This document shows positions 1 to 6,702 of a stretch of DNA of 7,610 nt, in pieces. Each line of letters starts with the position of its first letter. The stretch's first letter is position 1. Position numbers and translations under genes: made by a program. This DNA is from JAVJPJ01 sp040217295 (lineage in GTDB: Bacteria; Pseudomonadota; Alphaproteobacteria; Rhodobacterales; Rhodobacteraceae): NCBI GenBank assembly GCA_964460185.1, contig CAYWTM010000145.1, positions 1 to 7,610 on the forward strand, written 5' to 3'. The notes below the pieces were generated by a model. It did no database searches. It was not told where the DNA came from and saw only the letters and a list, made by a program, of their open reading frames with translations.

Positions 1-3000
1 TGGGCTGGACATGGGCCAGATCGGTCCGGTCGAGGTAGGCCACCGCCAGTTCACGGAAGATGTAATCGAGGATCGAGGTCGCGTTCTTGATCGTTTCGTT
101 GCCCTGCACCATGCCCGACGGTTCGAACTTGGTGAAGGTGAAGGCATCCACGAATTCCTCGAGCGGCACACCGTATTGCAGGCCGACCGACACGGCGATG
201 GCGAAGTTGTTCATCATCGCCCGGAAGCCGGCACCTTCCTTGTGCATGTCGATGAAGATTTCGCCAAGCGCGCCGTCCTTGTACTCACCGGTGCGCAGAT
301 AGACCTTGTGGCCGCCGACCATGGCCTTTTGGGTGTACCCCTTGCGGCGGTCGGGCAGTTTTTCGCGGTGGGCCTTGATGACCTCCTTGATGACGACCTT
401 TTCGACGATCTTTTCGGCAATGACCTGCGCCTTTTGCATGGTCGTGCCGGATTCGAGGATTTCGGCAGCCTCGTCATCATCCTCGACCAGCGCTGCGGCC
501 AGCGGCTGCGACAGCTTGGACCCGTCGCGGTAGAGGGCATTCGCCTTCACGCCCAGGCTCCAGCTCAGCTCATAGGCTTTCTGGCAATCGTCGATCGACG
601 CATGGTTGGCCATGTTGATCGTCTTGGAGATCGCGCCCGAGATGAACGATTGAGCGGCTGCCATCATGTAGATGTGGCTTTCCACCGACAGGTAGCGCTT
701 GCCCTTTTTCCCGCAGGGGTTGGCACAATCGAAGACCGAATAATGCTCGTCCTTCAGGAAAGGCGCGCCCTCCAGCGTCATCGTTCCGCAGACATGATCG
801 TTGGCGGCGTCGATCTCGGATTTCGAGAAACCCAGGTGGCGCAGCATGTCGAAGGTCGGGTCATTCAGCTTTGCCGCCGGAATGCCGAGCGTCTTGGTGC
901 AGAATTCCTCGCCCAGGGTCCACTGGTTGAACACGAACCGGATATCAAAGGCTTGCGGCAGGGCGGCTTCGACCTTTTCGATCTCGGCGGGGCCGAACCC
1001 GTGGCCGATCAGGGACGTGTGGTTGATGCCGGGGGCGTTGCCGATGGTGCCATGGCCGACCGCGTAGGAAATGATCTCTTCGATCTGGCTGGACGTGTAG
1101 CCAAGCCCTTCCAATGCGCCGGGAACCGACTGGTTGATGATCTTGAAATAGCCGCCACCGGCCAGTTTCTTGAATTTCACCAGCGCAAAGTCCGGCTCGA
1201 TGCCCGTGGTGTCGCAATCCATCACCAGGCCGATCGTGCCGGTGGGCGCGATGACCGTGGATTGGGCGTTGCGATACCCGTGGGCCTCACCCAGGGTCAG
1301 CGCCTCATCCCAGGCCTGCTTGGCCAGGTCCACCAGACGCGCATCGGGGCAGTTGGCGTGATCGAGCGCCACGGGGTTCACGTTGACCGCCTCGTAGCCG
1401 TCGGTCTTGCCATAGGCCGCCGCGCGGTGATTTCGGATCACGCGCAGCATGTGCTCGCGGTTCCGCTCGAACCCTGAGAACGGGCCGAGCTCCGACGCGA
1501 TTTCCGCGGATGTCGCATAGGCCACACCGGTCATGATCGCCGTCAGCGCACCGCACAGCGCACGCCCCTCGGGCGAGTCGTAGCCGTAGCCCATGTTCAT
1601 CAGCAGACCGCCGATATTGGCATAGCCCAGGCCAAGGGTCCGGAAATCATAGGACAACTGCGCGATTTCCTTGGACGGGAACTGCGCCATCATCACCGAG
1701 ATTTCCAGCGTCAGCGTCCAAAGCCGCGAGGCGTGGATGTAGCTTTCCGCATCGAATGCGCCGTTGGAATAGAATTGCAGCAGGTTCATCGACGCCAGGT
1801 TGCAGGCCGTGTCGTCAAGGAACATGTATTCCGAACACGGGTTCGACCCACGGATCGCACCGTCCTCGGGGCAGGTATGCCAGGCGTTTACTGTATCGTG
1901 GAACTGGATACCCGGATCGGCGCAGGCCCATGCCGCATGGCCGACCTTTTCCCACAGGTCACGCGCCCGGATCTCTTTCGAGACCGTGCCGTCCTTGCGG
2001 TTCATCAGTTGCCACATCTCGTCGTTCTCGACCGCCTTGAGGAAGGCGTCGGTCACCCGGATGGAGTTGTTGGAATTCTGGCCGGACACCGACGAATACG
2101 CTTCGCTGTCCCAGTCGGTGTCATAGGTCGGGAACTCGATCGAGGTGTGACCCTGCTTTGCGTAATCCAGCACGCGCTTGATGTAAGTCTCGGGGATCGA
2201 AACCTTTTTCGCTTCGCGGATCGCGGATTTCAGGGTCTCGTTCTTGGCCGGGTCAACGGCGTCTTCCAGACTGCCGTCCCACTGGCCGATGGCTGCGAAG
2301 ATGCCGTTCAGCATCTTTTCGTGCATCTTGGAGCCCGCGACGATCGACGCAACCTTCTGCTCTTCGATCACCTTCCACTGGATGAATTCCTCGATATCGG
2401 GGTGGTCTGCATCGACGATGACCATCTTGGCCGCGCGCCGCGTGGTGCCGCCGGACTTGATCGCGCCCGCTGCACGGTCACCGATCTTCAGGAACCCCAT
2501 CAGGCCCGAAGACTTGCCGCCACCCGACAGCTTTTCGCCCTCGCCCCGCAAATGCGAGAAGTTGGTTCCGGTGCCCGAGCCGTATTTGAACAGGCGCGCT
2601 TCGCGCACCCACAGGTCCATGATCCCGCCTTCGTTGACCAGGTCATCCTGCACGCCTTGGATGAAACAGGCATGTGGCTGCGGGTGTTCGTAGCTGGAGG
2701 TCGATTTCGTCAGCTTGCCGGTCTTGTAATCGACATAATAGTGCCCCTGCGCGGGACCATCGATGCCATAGGCCCAATGCAGGCCGGTGTTGAACCACTG
2801 CGGGCTGTTGGGCGCTGCCATCTGGCGCGCCAACATCAGCTGCATTTCATCGAGATAAGCCTGTGCGTCGGACTCGGAGGTGAAATAGCCGCCCTTCCAG
2901 CCCCAGTAGCACCATGCCCCCGCGAGGCGCCGGAAGACCTGCTTGGCAGATGTTTCCCCGCCATAACGTTGGTCCTCCGGCAGCTCCTCCAGCGCCTTGT

Positions 3001-3262
3001 CGTCGGCCACGTGGCGCCACAGGAAGCTTGGAACGCCTTTTTCCTTCACCGGCTTGAGCGCGGCCGGAACGCCGGCCTTGCGAAAATATTTCTGTGCGAT
3101 CACGTCCGAGGCGACCTGGCTCCAGCTGGAGGGAACCTCGACAGCCTCGAGCTTGAAAACAACCGTCCCGTCAGGGTTGCGGATTTCGGATGTGGTGGTG
3201 GTGAAGTCCAGATCGGCAAATGCGTCCGCACCGGCCCGGGTAAAACGACGTTCGATTTTCAT
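1..3262 (-). CDS. nrdJ: Adenosylcobalamin-dependent (class II) ribonucleotide reductase, 3' end cut by window
   Basis: Reduces ribonucleotides to deoxyribonucleotides in the cytoplasm, using adenosylcobalamin to make the active-site thiyl radical. The minus frame is open for 1087 codons without a stop. Motifs seen: NSPQWFNTG (152-160), the redox cysteine in ACFIQ (C199), GSGTGTNFS, NPCSEY with N474, radical Cys C476 and E478, the partner redox Cys C487, and APTGTI (672-677). The 11-residue step from C476 to C487 matches known class II enzymes. The C-terminal part carries the region ending NATSILDYIFRELAVAYLDR, typical of long NrdJ proteins. Such proteins are about 1200 residues, so roughly 100-130 residues with the cysteine-rich tail lie beyond the left edge. 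The start is fixed: an in-frame stop sits at 3277-3275 and a GAAGAGG ribosome site lies 7 nt before the ATG. No intein or frameshift was seen. Identity is very secure. Confidence 0.97.
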   Translation of the reverse strand, partial: MKIERRFTRAGADAFADLDFTTTTSEIRNPDGTVVFKLEAVEVPSSWSQVASDVIAQKYFRKAGVPAALKPVKEKGVPSFLWRHVADDKALEELPEDQRYGGETSAKQVFRRLAGAWCYWGWKGGYFTSESDAQAYLDEMQLMLARQMAAPNSPQWFNTGLHWAYGIDGPAQGHYYVDYKTGKLTKSTSSYEHPQPHACFIQGVQDDLVNEGGIMDLWVREARLFKYGSGTGTNFSHLRGEGEKLSGGGKSSGLMGFLKIGDRAAGAIKSGGTTRRAAKMVIVDADHPDIEEFIQWKVIEEQKVASIVAGSKMHEKMLNGIFAAIGQWDGSLEDAVDPAKNETLKSAIREAKKVSIPETYIKRVLDYAKQGHTSIEFPTYDTDWDSEAYSSVSGQNSNNSIRVTDAFLKAVENDEMWQLMNRKDGTVSKEIRARDLWEKVGHAAWACADPGIQFHDTVNAWHTCPEDGAIRGSNPCSEYMFLDDTACNLASMNLLQFYSNGAFDAESYIHASRLWTLTLEISVMMAQFPSKEIAQLSYDFRTLGLGYANIGGLLMNMGYGYDSPEGRALCGALTAIMTGVAYATSAEIASELGPFSGFERNREHMLRVIRNHRAAAYGKTDGYEAVNVNPVALDHANCPDARLVDLAKQAWDEALTLGEAHGYRNAQSTVIAPTGTIGLVMDCDTTGIEPDFALVKFKKLAGGGYFKIINQSVPGALEGLGYTSSQIEEIISYAVGHGTIGNAPGINHTSLIGHGFGPAEIEKVEAALPQAFDIRFVFNQWTLGEEFCTKTLGIPAAKLNDPTFDMLRHLGFSKSEIDAANDHVCGTMTLEGAPFLKDEHYSVFDCANPCGKKGKRYLSVESHIYMMAAAQSFISGAISKTINMANHASIDDCQKAYELSWSLGVKANALYRDGSKLSQPLAAALVEDDDEAAEILESGTTMQKAQVIAEKIVEKVVIKEVIKAHREKLPDRRKGYTQKAMVGGHKVYLRTGEYKDGALGEIFIDMHKEGAGFRAMMNNFAIAVSVGLQYGVPLEEFVDAFTFTKFEPSGMVQGNETIKNATSILDYIFRELAVAYLDRTDLAHVQP

Positions 3263-3441
3263 TTGGCTGCCTCTTCAAGCCTATGTTTCCCCACGCGCGG
3301 TCTGCCAGCGGCGTTGCGCTCTGACCGTCTTGTTCTGGGGACAGAGATACCGCCGCGCGGCCCAAAAAGAGCCGGCACCACCCCAAGGGGCTGTACGTCT
3401 TGCTGTCGCTGTGTTGGGTGTGACCCCGTCCCCGCCCGATC
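3263..3441 (-). other. Long untranslated leader of nrdJ
   Basis: About 180 nt between the putative promoter at the NrdR boxes and the nrdJ ATG. It holds the GAAGAGG ribosome site at 3276-3270 and several inverted repeats: 3308-3313 with 3351-3356 (6 bp) enclosing 3319-3323 with 3342-3346 (5 bp), a competing 7-bp pairing of 3294-3300 with 3353-3359, and the small palindrome CCCCAAGGGG at 3381-3390. No cobalamin-riboswitch B12-box was recognised. No convincing ORF is present. The transcript start is inferred, not seen. Confidence 0.45.
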
Positions 3442-3457
3442 GCACCATATGTAGTGG
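3442..3457 (-). promoter_or_regulatory. NrdR box, proximal to nrdJ
   Basis: The minus-strand 16-mer CCACTACATATGGTGC matches the palindromic NrdR consensus acaCwAtATaTwGtgt at 12 of 16 positions, including all the strongly conserved core bases. NrdR is the ATP/dATP-sensing repressor of ribonucleotide reductase genes. The site lies about 180 bp upstream of the nrdJ start. A possible -10 element (TACATA) falls inside it, with a -35-like TTGTGC 19 bp upstream at 3478-3473, so binding would block the promoter. The promoter hexamers are weak; the box itself is convincing. Confidence 0.8.
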
Positions 3458-3472
3458 TGTCTTACCCGGCCA

Positions 3473-3488
3473 GCACAACCTGACGTAG
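3473..3488 (-). promoter_or_regulatory. Degenerate second NrdR box, distal
   Basis: Exactly 31 bp from the first box, the usual spacing for paired NrdR sites on the same DNA face. The minus-strand sequence CTACGTCAGGTTGTGC matches only 8 of 16 consensus positions, with the half nearer the gene (TTGTG) well kept. It overlaps the -35-like TTGTGC. Called mainly on spacing; it could be chance. Confidence 0.45.
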
Positions 3489-3698
3489 GTGGGCCCGATG
3501 GGTCAACTTGTTTTTTGCGGAAATGTGACGGTTTTTTCTGTTGCAATCCCGGCTCGAATTCAACGCCCTCGCCGCAAGTGATTCACCCCGCGCGGGCGGG
3601 CCCGACCAGGCGAACAGAGATTCTTGTTTGTATCGTAACAGATAGGTCCGTGCGTGCAGGTTACGGGTGAACTCGGGGACCGATCCATCGGCCCGACG

Positions 3699-3716
3699 GC
3701 GCCGGAAAAACGGCGC
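3699..3716. repeat. Perfect 6-bp GC hairpin with 6-nt loop
   Basis: GCGCCG, loop GAAAAA, CGGCGC on the plus strand. On the minus strand it lies about 120 nt downstream of tRNA-Pro, with the T-run in the loop rather than after the stem, so it is not a standard intrinsic terminator. It may still end or stabilise the tRNA transcript; function unknown. Confidence 0.5.
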
Positions 3717-3738
3717 GGGCTTGCCAGACAGCGGTTGC

Positions 3739-3764
3739 TGCAAAATTTTTGCATAGGCGCTATG
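3739..3764. repeat. Two overlapping dyads in the spacer
   Basis: TGCAAAATTTTTGCA (3739-3753) is a perfect inverted repeat with 7-bp arms around one central base. CATAGGCGCTATG (3752-3764) has 5-bp arms around GCG, and the two share two bases. Such paired dyads look like transcription-factor sites, but no neighbouring gene start is obvious and no regulator could be named. Confidence 0.5.
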
Positions 3765-3837
3765 TGATGTTCCCAGGACACACCACAATCGGGGCCCGAG
3801 GCGACATCAGCCACCACATGTAGTCATTTGGAGAAAG

Positions 3838-3914
3838 TGGTCGGGGAGGCGAGATTCGAACTCACGGCCTTCTGTACCCAAAACAGACGCGCTACCAGGC
3901 TGCGCTACACCCCG
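3838..3914 (-). tRNA. tRNA-Pro, anticodon TGG
   Basis: A complete 77-nt cloverleaf with encoded CCA. D stem GCGC/GCGC; anticodon stem TCTGT/ACAGA with loop TTTGGGT, giving anticodon TGG at 3880-3878; T arm GTGAG-TTCGAAT-CTCGC. It decodes proline codons CCN, chiefly CCA and CCG. The acceptor stem CGGGGTG against CTCCCCG has a U-U opposition at pair 6:67 (positions 3909 and 3847), the other six pairs being Watson-Crick. It begins 45 bp after the DUF192 stop codon on the same strand. No good tRNA promoter was seen in that gap, so it may be processed from the upstream transcript. Confidence 0.97.
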
Positions 3915-3959
3915 ACTGCCGCCCTGTTAACGCCCCCGGCCCGGGAAGAAAAGACAAAG

Positions 3960-4445
3960 TTATTGCGACACGCACGGCCAGGCCGCGACATCTTGATTCA
4001 TGGCCGGGTGGCGCATCTGGTTGCCCTCGGAAAGACCCAGGTTGGCAGCCATGCCGCCATTGATTTCAAGCACGTACTGAATGCCGGGTCCGCCCGGTAT
4101 CGGCGTGCGATCCAGTGGAACCGCGTTTGCATGAATGCGCCGCACCACACCTGCGGCATCGGCAAAGATCATGTCGAGCGGGATCAGGGTGTTTTCCATC
4201 CAGAAGCTGACGGATTGCGGGCGTTCATACACGAACAGCATGCCCGACATGCGCGGCATCTGGGCGACATGCATCAGCCCCTGCGCCCGCTCGGCCGGGG
4301 TATCGGCAATCGCCGCGCGAAACCGGACCGAGCCGAAATCGCCGCGCAATTCCACGGTGGTGTCCGAACACGCGGCCAACGCGCCGCCGGCCGCAACCGC
4401 GGACACGCATATCGATACCAGAACCGCAAAAAGACCTGCGCGCAT
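3960..4445 (-). CDS. Exported DUF192 family protein
   Basis: A 161-residue protein of the DUF192 (COG1430) family, whose biochemical function is not established. Family signatures are clear: ERAQGLM (52-58), GMLFVYE (68-74), FWMENTLIPLDMIF (81-94), YVLEINGG (124-131) and the LGL-x-EGN turn (136-142). An N-terminal hydrophobic stretch (about 4-25) makes it a secreted or periplasmic protein. L23-A24-A25-C26 also fits a lipobox, so it may be a lipoprotein; alternatively signal peptidase I could cut after A24, leaving C26 and C158 free to pair. The ATG at 4445 is preferred over an upstream in-frame TTG (4475) because GAGAGG precedes it and the signal peptide then starts naturally. It lies 14 bp after the cold shock gene, so it is probably co-transcribed. 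Confidence 0.93.
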   Translation of the reverse strand: MRAGLFAVLVSICVSAVAAGGALAACSDTTVELRGDFGSVRFRAAIADTPAERAQGLMHVAQMPRMSGMLFVYERPQSVSFWMENTLIPLDMIFADAAGVVRRIHANAVPLDRTPIPGGPGIQYVLEINGGMAANLGLSEGNQMRHPAMNQDVAAWPCVSQ

Positions 4446-4459
4446 GGATGGACTGCCTC

Positions 4460-4978
4460 TCAGACGAAATCCCAACTGCGAACCTCGGCGGCCATCTTGC
4501 CGCGCGGACCGTCCACGACCTTGATCGCGATCGCCTCACCCGGCTGCAGATCCGCAAGGCCGAACCGGCGCAGCACCTCGACATGCACGAACACATCTTC
4601 AGGGCTTCCGAAGATATTGGCGAAGCCGAACCCTTTCGCCTTGTCGAACCATTTGACCCGCGCCGCAACGAAGACCGCGTCTTCCGGGATATCGGGGCCG
4701 GCATAAAAGGAGGCAGTCGGCGCTTCTTCATCCAGCTCGGGTGGTTCTATCGCCAACACCTCGGAGGCCTGCACCCCGCGGTCGGTCTGAACCGTCCGGA
4801 CAATGATCCGCGAGTCTTCTGCCACCGAACCCTGCCCGTAGTTGCGCAGGACATTGGCGTGCAACAGGATGTCAGGACCGCCCGCATCCGCAACGACAAA
4901 GCCAAACCCCTTGCCCGCGTCGAACCATTTTATGCGGCCATGTACCTCATCGTCTGCGTTGACGTGATCTTCAGCCAT
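4460..4978 (-). CDS. Tandem cold shock domain protein
   Basis: A 172-residue protein with two cold shock domains, which bind single-stranded RNA/DNA and act as cytoplasmic RNA chaperones. Domain 1 (about 12-78) has GRIKWFD (14-20), RNP1-like KGFGFV (23-28) and RNP2-like DILLH (36-40). Domain 2 (about 103-171) has RVKWFD (107-112), KGFGFA (115-120) and DVFVH (128-132). An acidic, proline-containing linker joins them (78-102). Single-domain Csp proteins are about 70 residues; two-domain forms are known in alphaproteobacteria such as Caulobacter. The ATG at 4978 is preceded by AAAGGA about 12 nt upstream. It has its own promoter and heads a unit with the DUF192 gene and perhaps tRNA-Pro. Whether it is actually cold-induced cannot be told from sequence. 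Confidence 0.95.
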   Translation of the reverse strand: MAEDHVNADDEVHGRIKWFDAGKGFGFVVADAGGPDILLHANVLRNYGQGSVAEDSRIIVRTVQTDRGVQASEVLAIEPPELDEEAPTASFYAGPDIPEDAVFVAARVKWFDKAKGFGFANIFGSPEDVFVHVEVLRRFGLADLQPGEAIAIKVVDGPRGKMAAEVRSWDFV

Positions 4979-5014
4979 TCTGGCCTGTCCTTTTTTTGGG
5001 CTGAGTGAAAGCCG

Positions 5015-5043
5015 AATACAATACCATTACTATCGCTTCTCAA
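5015..5043 (-). promoter_or_regulatory. Sigma-70-type promoter of the cold shock gene
   Basis: On the minus strand, TTGAGA (5043-5038, five of six to TTGACA) is followed after exactly 17 bp by TGTATT (5020-5015, four of six to TATAAT). This predicts a start near 5008 and a leader of only about 30 nt. An A-rich tract and AAAGGA follow before the ATG. The rest of the 148-bp gap to pdxH shows nothing clear. Confidence 0.6.
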
Positions 5044-5126
5044 TTGAGCAAGTCCGAACCTCGTGAATCCCGCGCCCCGACCCTGACTGGATGAATTGGC
5101 ATACGCGCGTCACGTAGCCTAGATGC

Positions 5127-5747
5127 TCATGGGTTCAATCTCACTATATTCCAAGGTACATCGGCAGAATTCCGCTTCCATTGGAACCGGTCATGCAGCC
5201 GGTATGGTCCATCTGCCCAAAATTCCAACTCAACCGGAATGATCCGGAAACCTCCCCAAAACGGCGGCCGGGCCGGTGATGGCCCATGTGCCGCTGTGAC
5301 CTTGGCCACCTCCGCGACAAGCGCGGCGCGATTCTTCAGGGGCCTGGATTGGTCCGACGCCCAGGCACCCAATCGGCTCTTGAGGGAACGTGACGCGTAA
5401 TACTCGTCCGCCCGTTTGCCCTCCTCCTTCTCGACGACGCCCCGAACACGGATCTGGCGCCGCAACGATTTCCAGTGTAGCACGAACGCCGCCTTGCCCG
5501 AACCCTCAAGTTCCTGCCCCTTGGCACTGCCGTAATTGGTATAGAAAACAAAGGCGCCCTGCCCGTTTCCGTGGGCCTCGATGTCCTTGAGAAGAACCAT
5601 GCGGACATTTGGCAATCCATCCGCATCCACGCTGGCAAGCGCCATGGCATTCGGGTCGTTCAGTTCGCTGTTCCGGGCCTCGGACAACCAGGACCGCGCG
5701 ATCTCGAACGGATCCTCTCCGGCGAAAATTCCGCTTCGATCGGCCAT
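5127..5747 (-). CDS. pdxH: Pyridoxamine 5'-phosphate oxidase
   Basis: A 206-residue FMN-dependent oxidase that turns pyridoxine or pyridoxamine 5'-phosphate into pyridoxal 5'-phosphate, in vitamin B6 synthesis and salvage; cytoplasmic dimer. Visible motifs: RMVLLK (49-54) and FYTNYGSAKG (68-77) for FMN binding, RRQIRVRG (96-103), PPFWGGFR (161-168) and the substrate-binding RLHDR (183-187, with R183 and H185 matching E. coli R197 and H199). It ends RLNP where most members end RLAP. The ATG at 5747 is chosen over a GTG six codons upstream because GGGGTGAG lies just before it and the N-terminus then fits the family. It is divergent from fabI with a 135-bp shared intergenic region. Confidence 0.97.
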   Translation of the reverse strand: MADRSGIFAGEDPFEIARSWLSEARNSELNDPNAMALASVDADGLPNVRMVLLKDIEAHGNGQGAFVFYTNYGSAKGQELEGSGKAAFVLHWKSLRRQIRVRGVVEKEEGKRADEYYASRSLKSRLGAWASDQSRPLKNRAALVAEVAKVTAAHGPSPARPPFWGGFRIIPVELEFWADGPYRLHDRFQWKRNSADVPWNIVRLNP

Positions 5748-5819
5748 GCACTCACCCCGTAACACTCGAAATCCCGCCTCAACTATTGCTCACGGCCTTT
5801 CGCCGCAACCCCGATGATC

Positions 5820-5848
5820 TTGAAGCCTCGCAAAAGGTAGCCTACCAG
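5820..5848 (+). promoter_or_regulatory. Possible fabI promoter
   Basis: TTGAAG (5820-5825) and TACCAG (5843-5848) are separated by 17 bp and would give a leader of about 28 nt. The match is modest (four and three of six). The divergent pdxH promoter must lie in the same 135-bp gap, but no convincing hexamers were found for it. Confidence 0.3.
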
Positions 5849-5882
5849 AGTGTCAGAGGCATAGAAAAACACGGGGACACGC

Positions 5883-6695
5883 ATGGGTTTGATGACAGGC
5901 AAGCGCGGGCTCATCATGGGGCTCGCCAATGACAAGAGCATTGCCTGGGGCATTGCAAAGGCCCTGGGTGCCGAAGGCGCGGAACTGGCCTTTTCCTATC
6001 AGGGCGATGCGCTGTTGAAGCGGGTACAGCCTCTTGCGGCATCGCTTGGGTCGGATCTCATGATCCCCTGTGACGTGGCGGACGAGGCCAGCCTTGACCA
6101 GCTGTTCGAGACGCTCAAGGCCCAATGGGGCAGCCTGGACTTCGTGGTGCACGCCATCGGCTTTTCCGACAAGAGCGAATTGCGCGGACGGTATGTCGAC
6201 ACCTCGCCTGCGAATTTCGACATGACCATGAATATCTCGGTCTATTCCTTCACGGCCGTGTGCCAGCGGGCCGAAAAAATGATGCCCAATGGTGGCTCGC
6301 TTCTGACGCTGACCTATTCCGGCGCCGAACGCGTGATGCCGCATTACAATGTCATGGGAGTCGCCAAGGCCGCGCTCGAGGCATCGGTCATGTACTTGGC
6401 CGAGGACCTGGGCCGCGACAACATTCGCGTGAACGCCATCTCCGCGGGGACGATCAAGACATTGGCGGCGTCGGGCATCGGGGATTTCCGCTATATCCTG
6501 AAGTGGAACGAATACAATTCACCGCTGCGCCGCACCGTCACCCAGGACGAGGTCGGCCAATCGGCGCTCTATTTCGTGTCGGACATGTCGGCGGCCGTCA
6601 CCGGCGAGATCCACCACGTGGATGCGGGCTACAACATCATCGGCATGAAGAACCCCGAGGCGCCCGACATGACGCTGGAAAAACGTGAGGGCTGA
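5883..6695 (+). CDS. fabI: Enoyl-[acyl-carrier-protein] reductase, FabI type
   Basis: A 270-residue short-chain dehydrogenase-fold enzyme that performs the last reduction in each cycle of type II fatty acid elongation, using NADH; cytoplasmic. The N-terminal cofactor loop GLANDKSIAWGIA (13-25) is typical. The catalytic set Y145, Y155 and K162 is intact with FabI spacing (E. coli Y146, Y156, K163). HAIGF (90-94) keeps the glycine equivalent to E. coli G93, whose change gives triclosan resistance. ISAGTIKTLAASGI (186-199) is the substrate-binding loop region. The start at 5883 is preceded by a GGGGA ribosome site; a second ATG three codons in is possible. It is the first gene of a plus-strand operon, followed after 7 bp by a membrane protein gene. 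Confidence 0.97.
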   Translation: MGLMTGKRGLIMGLANDKSIAWGIAKALGAEGAELAFSYQGDALLKRVQPLAASLGSDLMIPCDVADEASLDQLFETLKAQWGSLDFVVHAIGFSDKSELRGRYVDTSPANFDMTMNISVYSFTAVCQRAEKMMPNGGSLLTLTYSGAERVMPHYNVMGVAKAALEASVMYLAEDLGRDNIRVNAISAGTIKTLAASGIGDFRYILKWNEYNSPLRRTVTQDEVGQSALYFVSDMSAAVTGEIHHVDAGYNIIGMKNPEAPDMTLEKREG

Positions 6696-6702
6696 GGAGG
6701 CA

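Larger units (their letters stand above)
3489..3837. other. Spacer between nrdJ regulatory region and tRNA-Pro, no gene recognised
   Basis: About 350 bp with short open frames only, whose translations look like random arginine/serine/proline-rich sequence and resemble no known family. It contains a 6-bp GC hairpin at 3699-3716 and two adjacent dyads at 3739-3764. Three GATTC sites (GANTC, the CcrM methylation target in alphaproteobacteria) fall in this spacer and the adjoining tRNA. No classical U-tailed terminator for the tRNA transcript was found. A small RNA cannot be ruled out by eye. Confidence 0.6.

Noticed and set aside
3263..3441. Cobalamin riboswitch upstream of the B12-dependent reductase
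   Set aside because: Expected on functional grounds, but no B12-box or recognisable conserved core was found; the GGGAAA-like string near 3288 is not in the right context. An Infernal scan would settle it.
11..3454. Two long plus-strand open frames (488 and 573 codons) opposite nrdJ
   Set aside because: They lie in the register exactly complementary to the nrdJ codons, a usual by-product of GC-rich codon choice. Their translations resemble no known family, whereas the minus strand encodes an unmistakable NrdJ.
3462..3817. Short minus-strand ORFs of 85 and 108 codons in the spacer
   Set aside because: Composition looks random, and no clear ribosome site or family resemblance was seen. They overlap each other and run into the NrdR region.
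3828..4706. A 292-codon plus-strand open frame over the tRNA, DUF192 and cold shock genes
   Set aside because: It reads through a tRNA and is antisense to two well-supported protein genes.
5883..6688. Overlapping frames on both strands across fabI
   Set aside because: They are shadows of a complete FabI with all catalytic residues.
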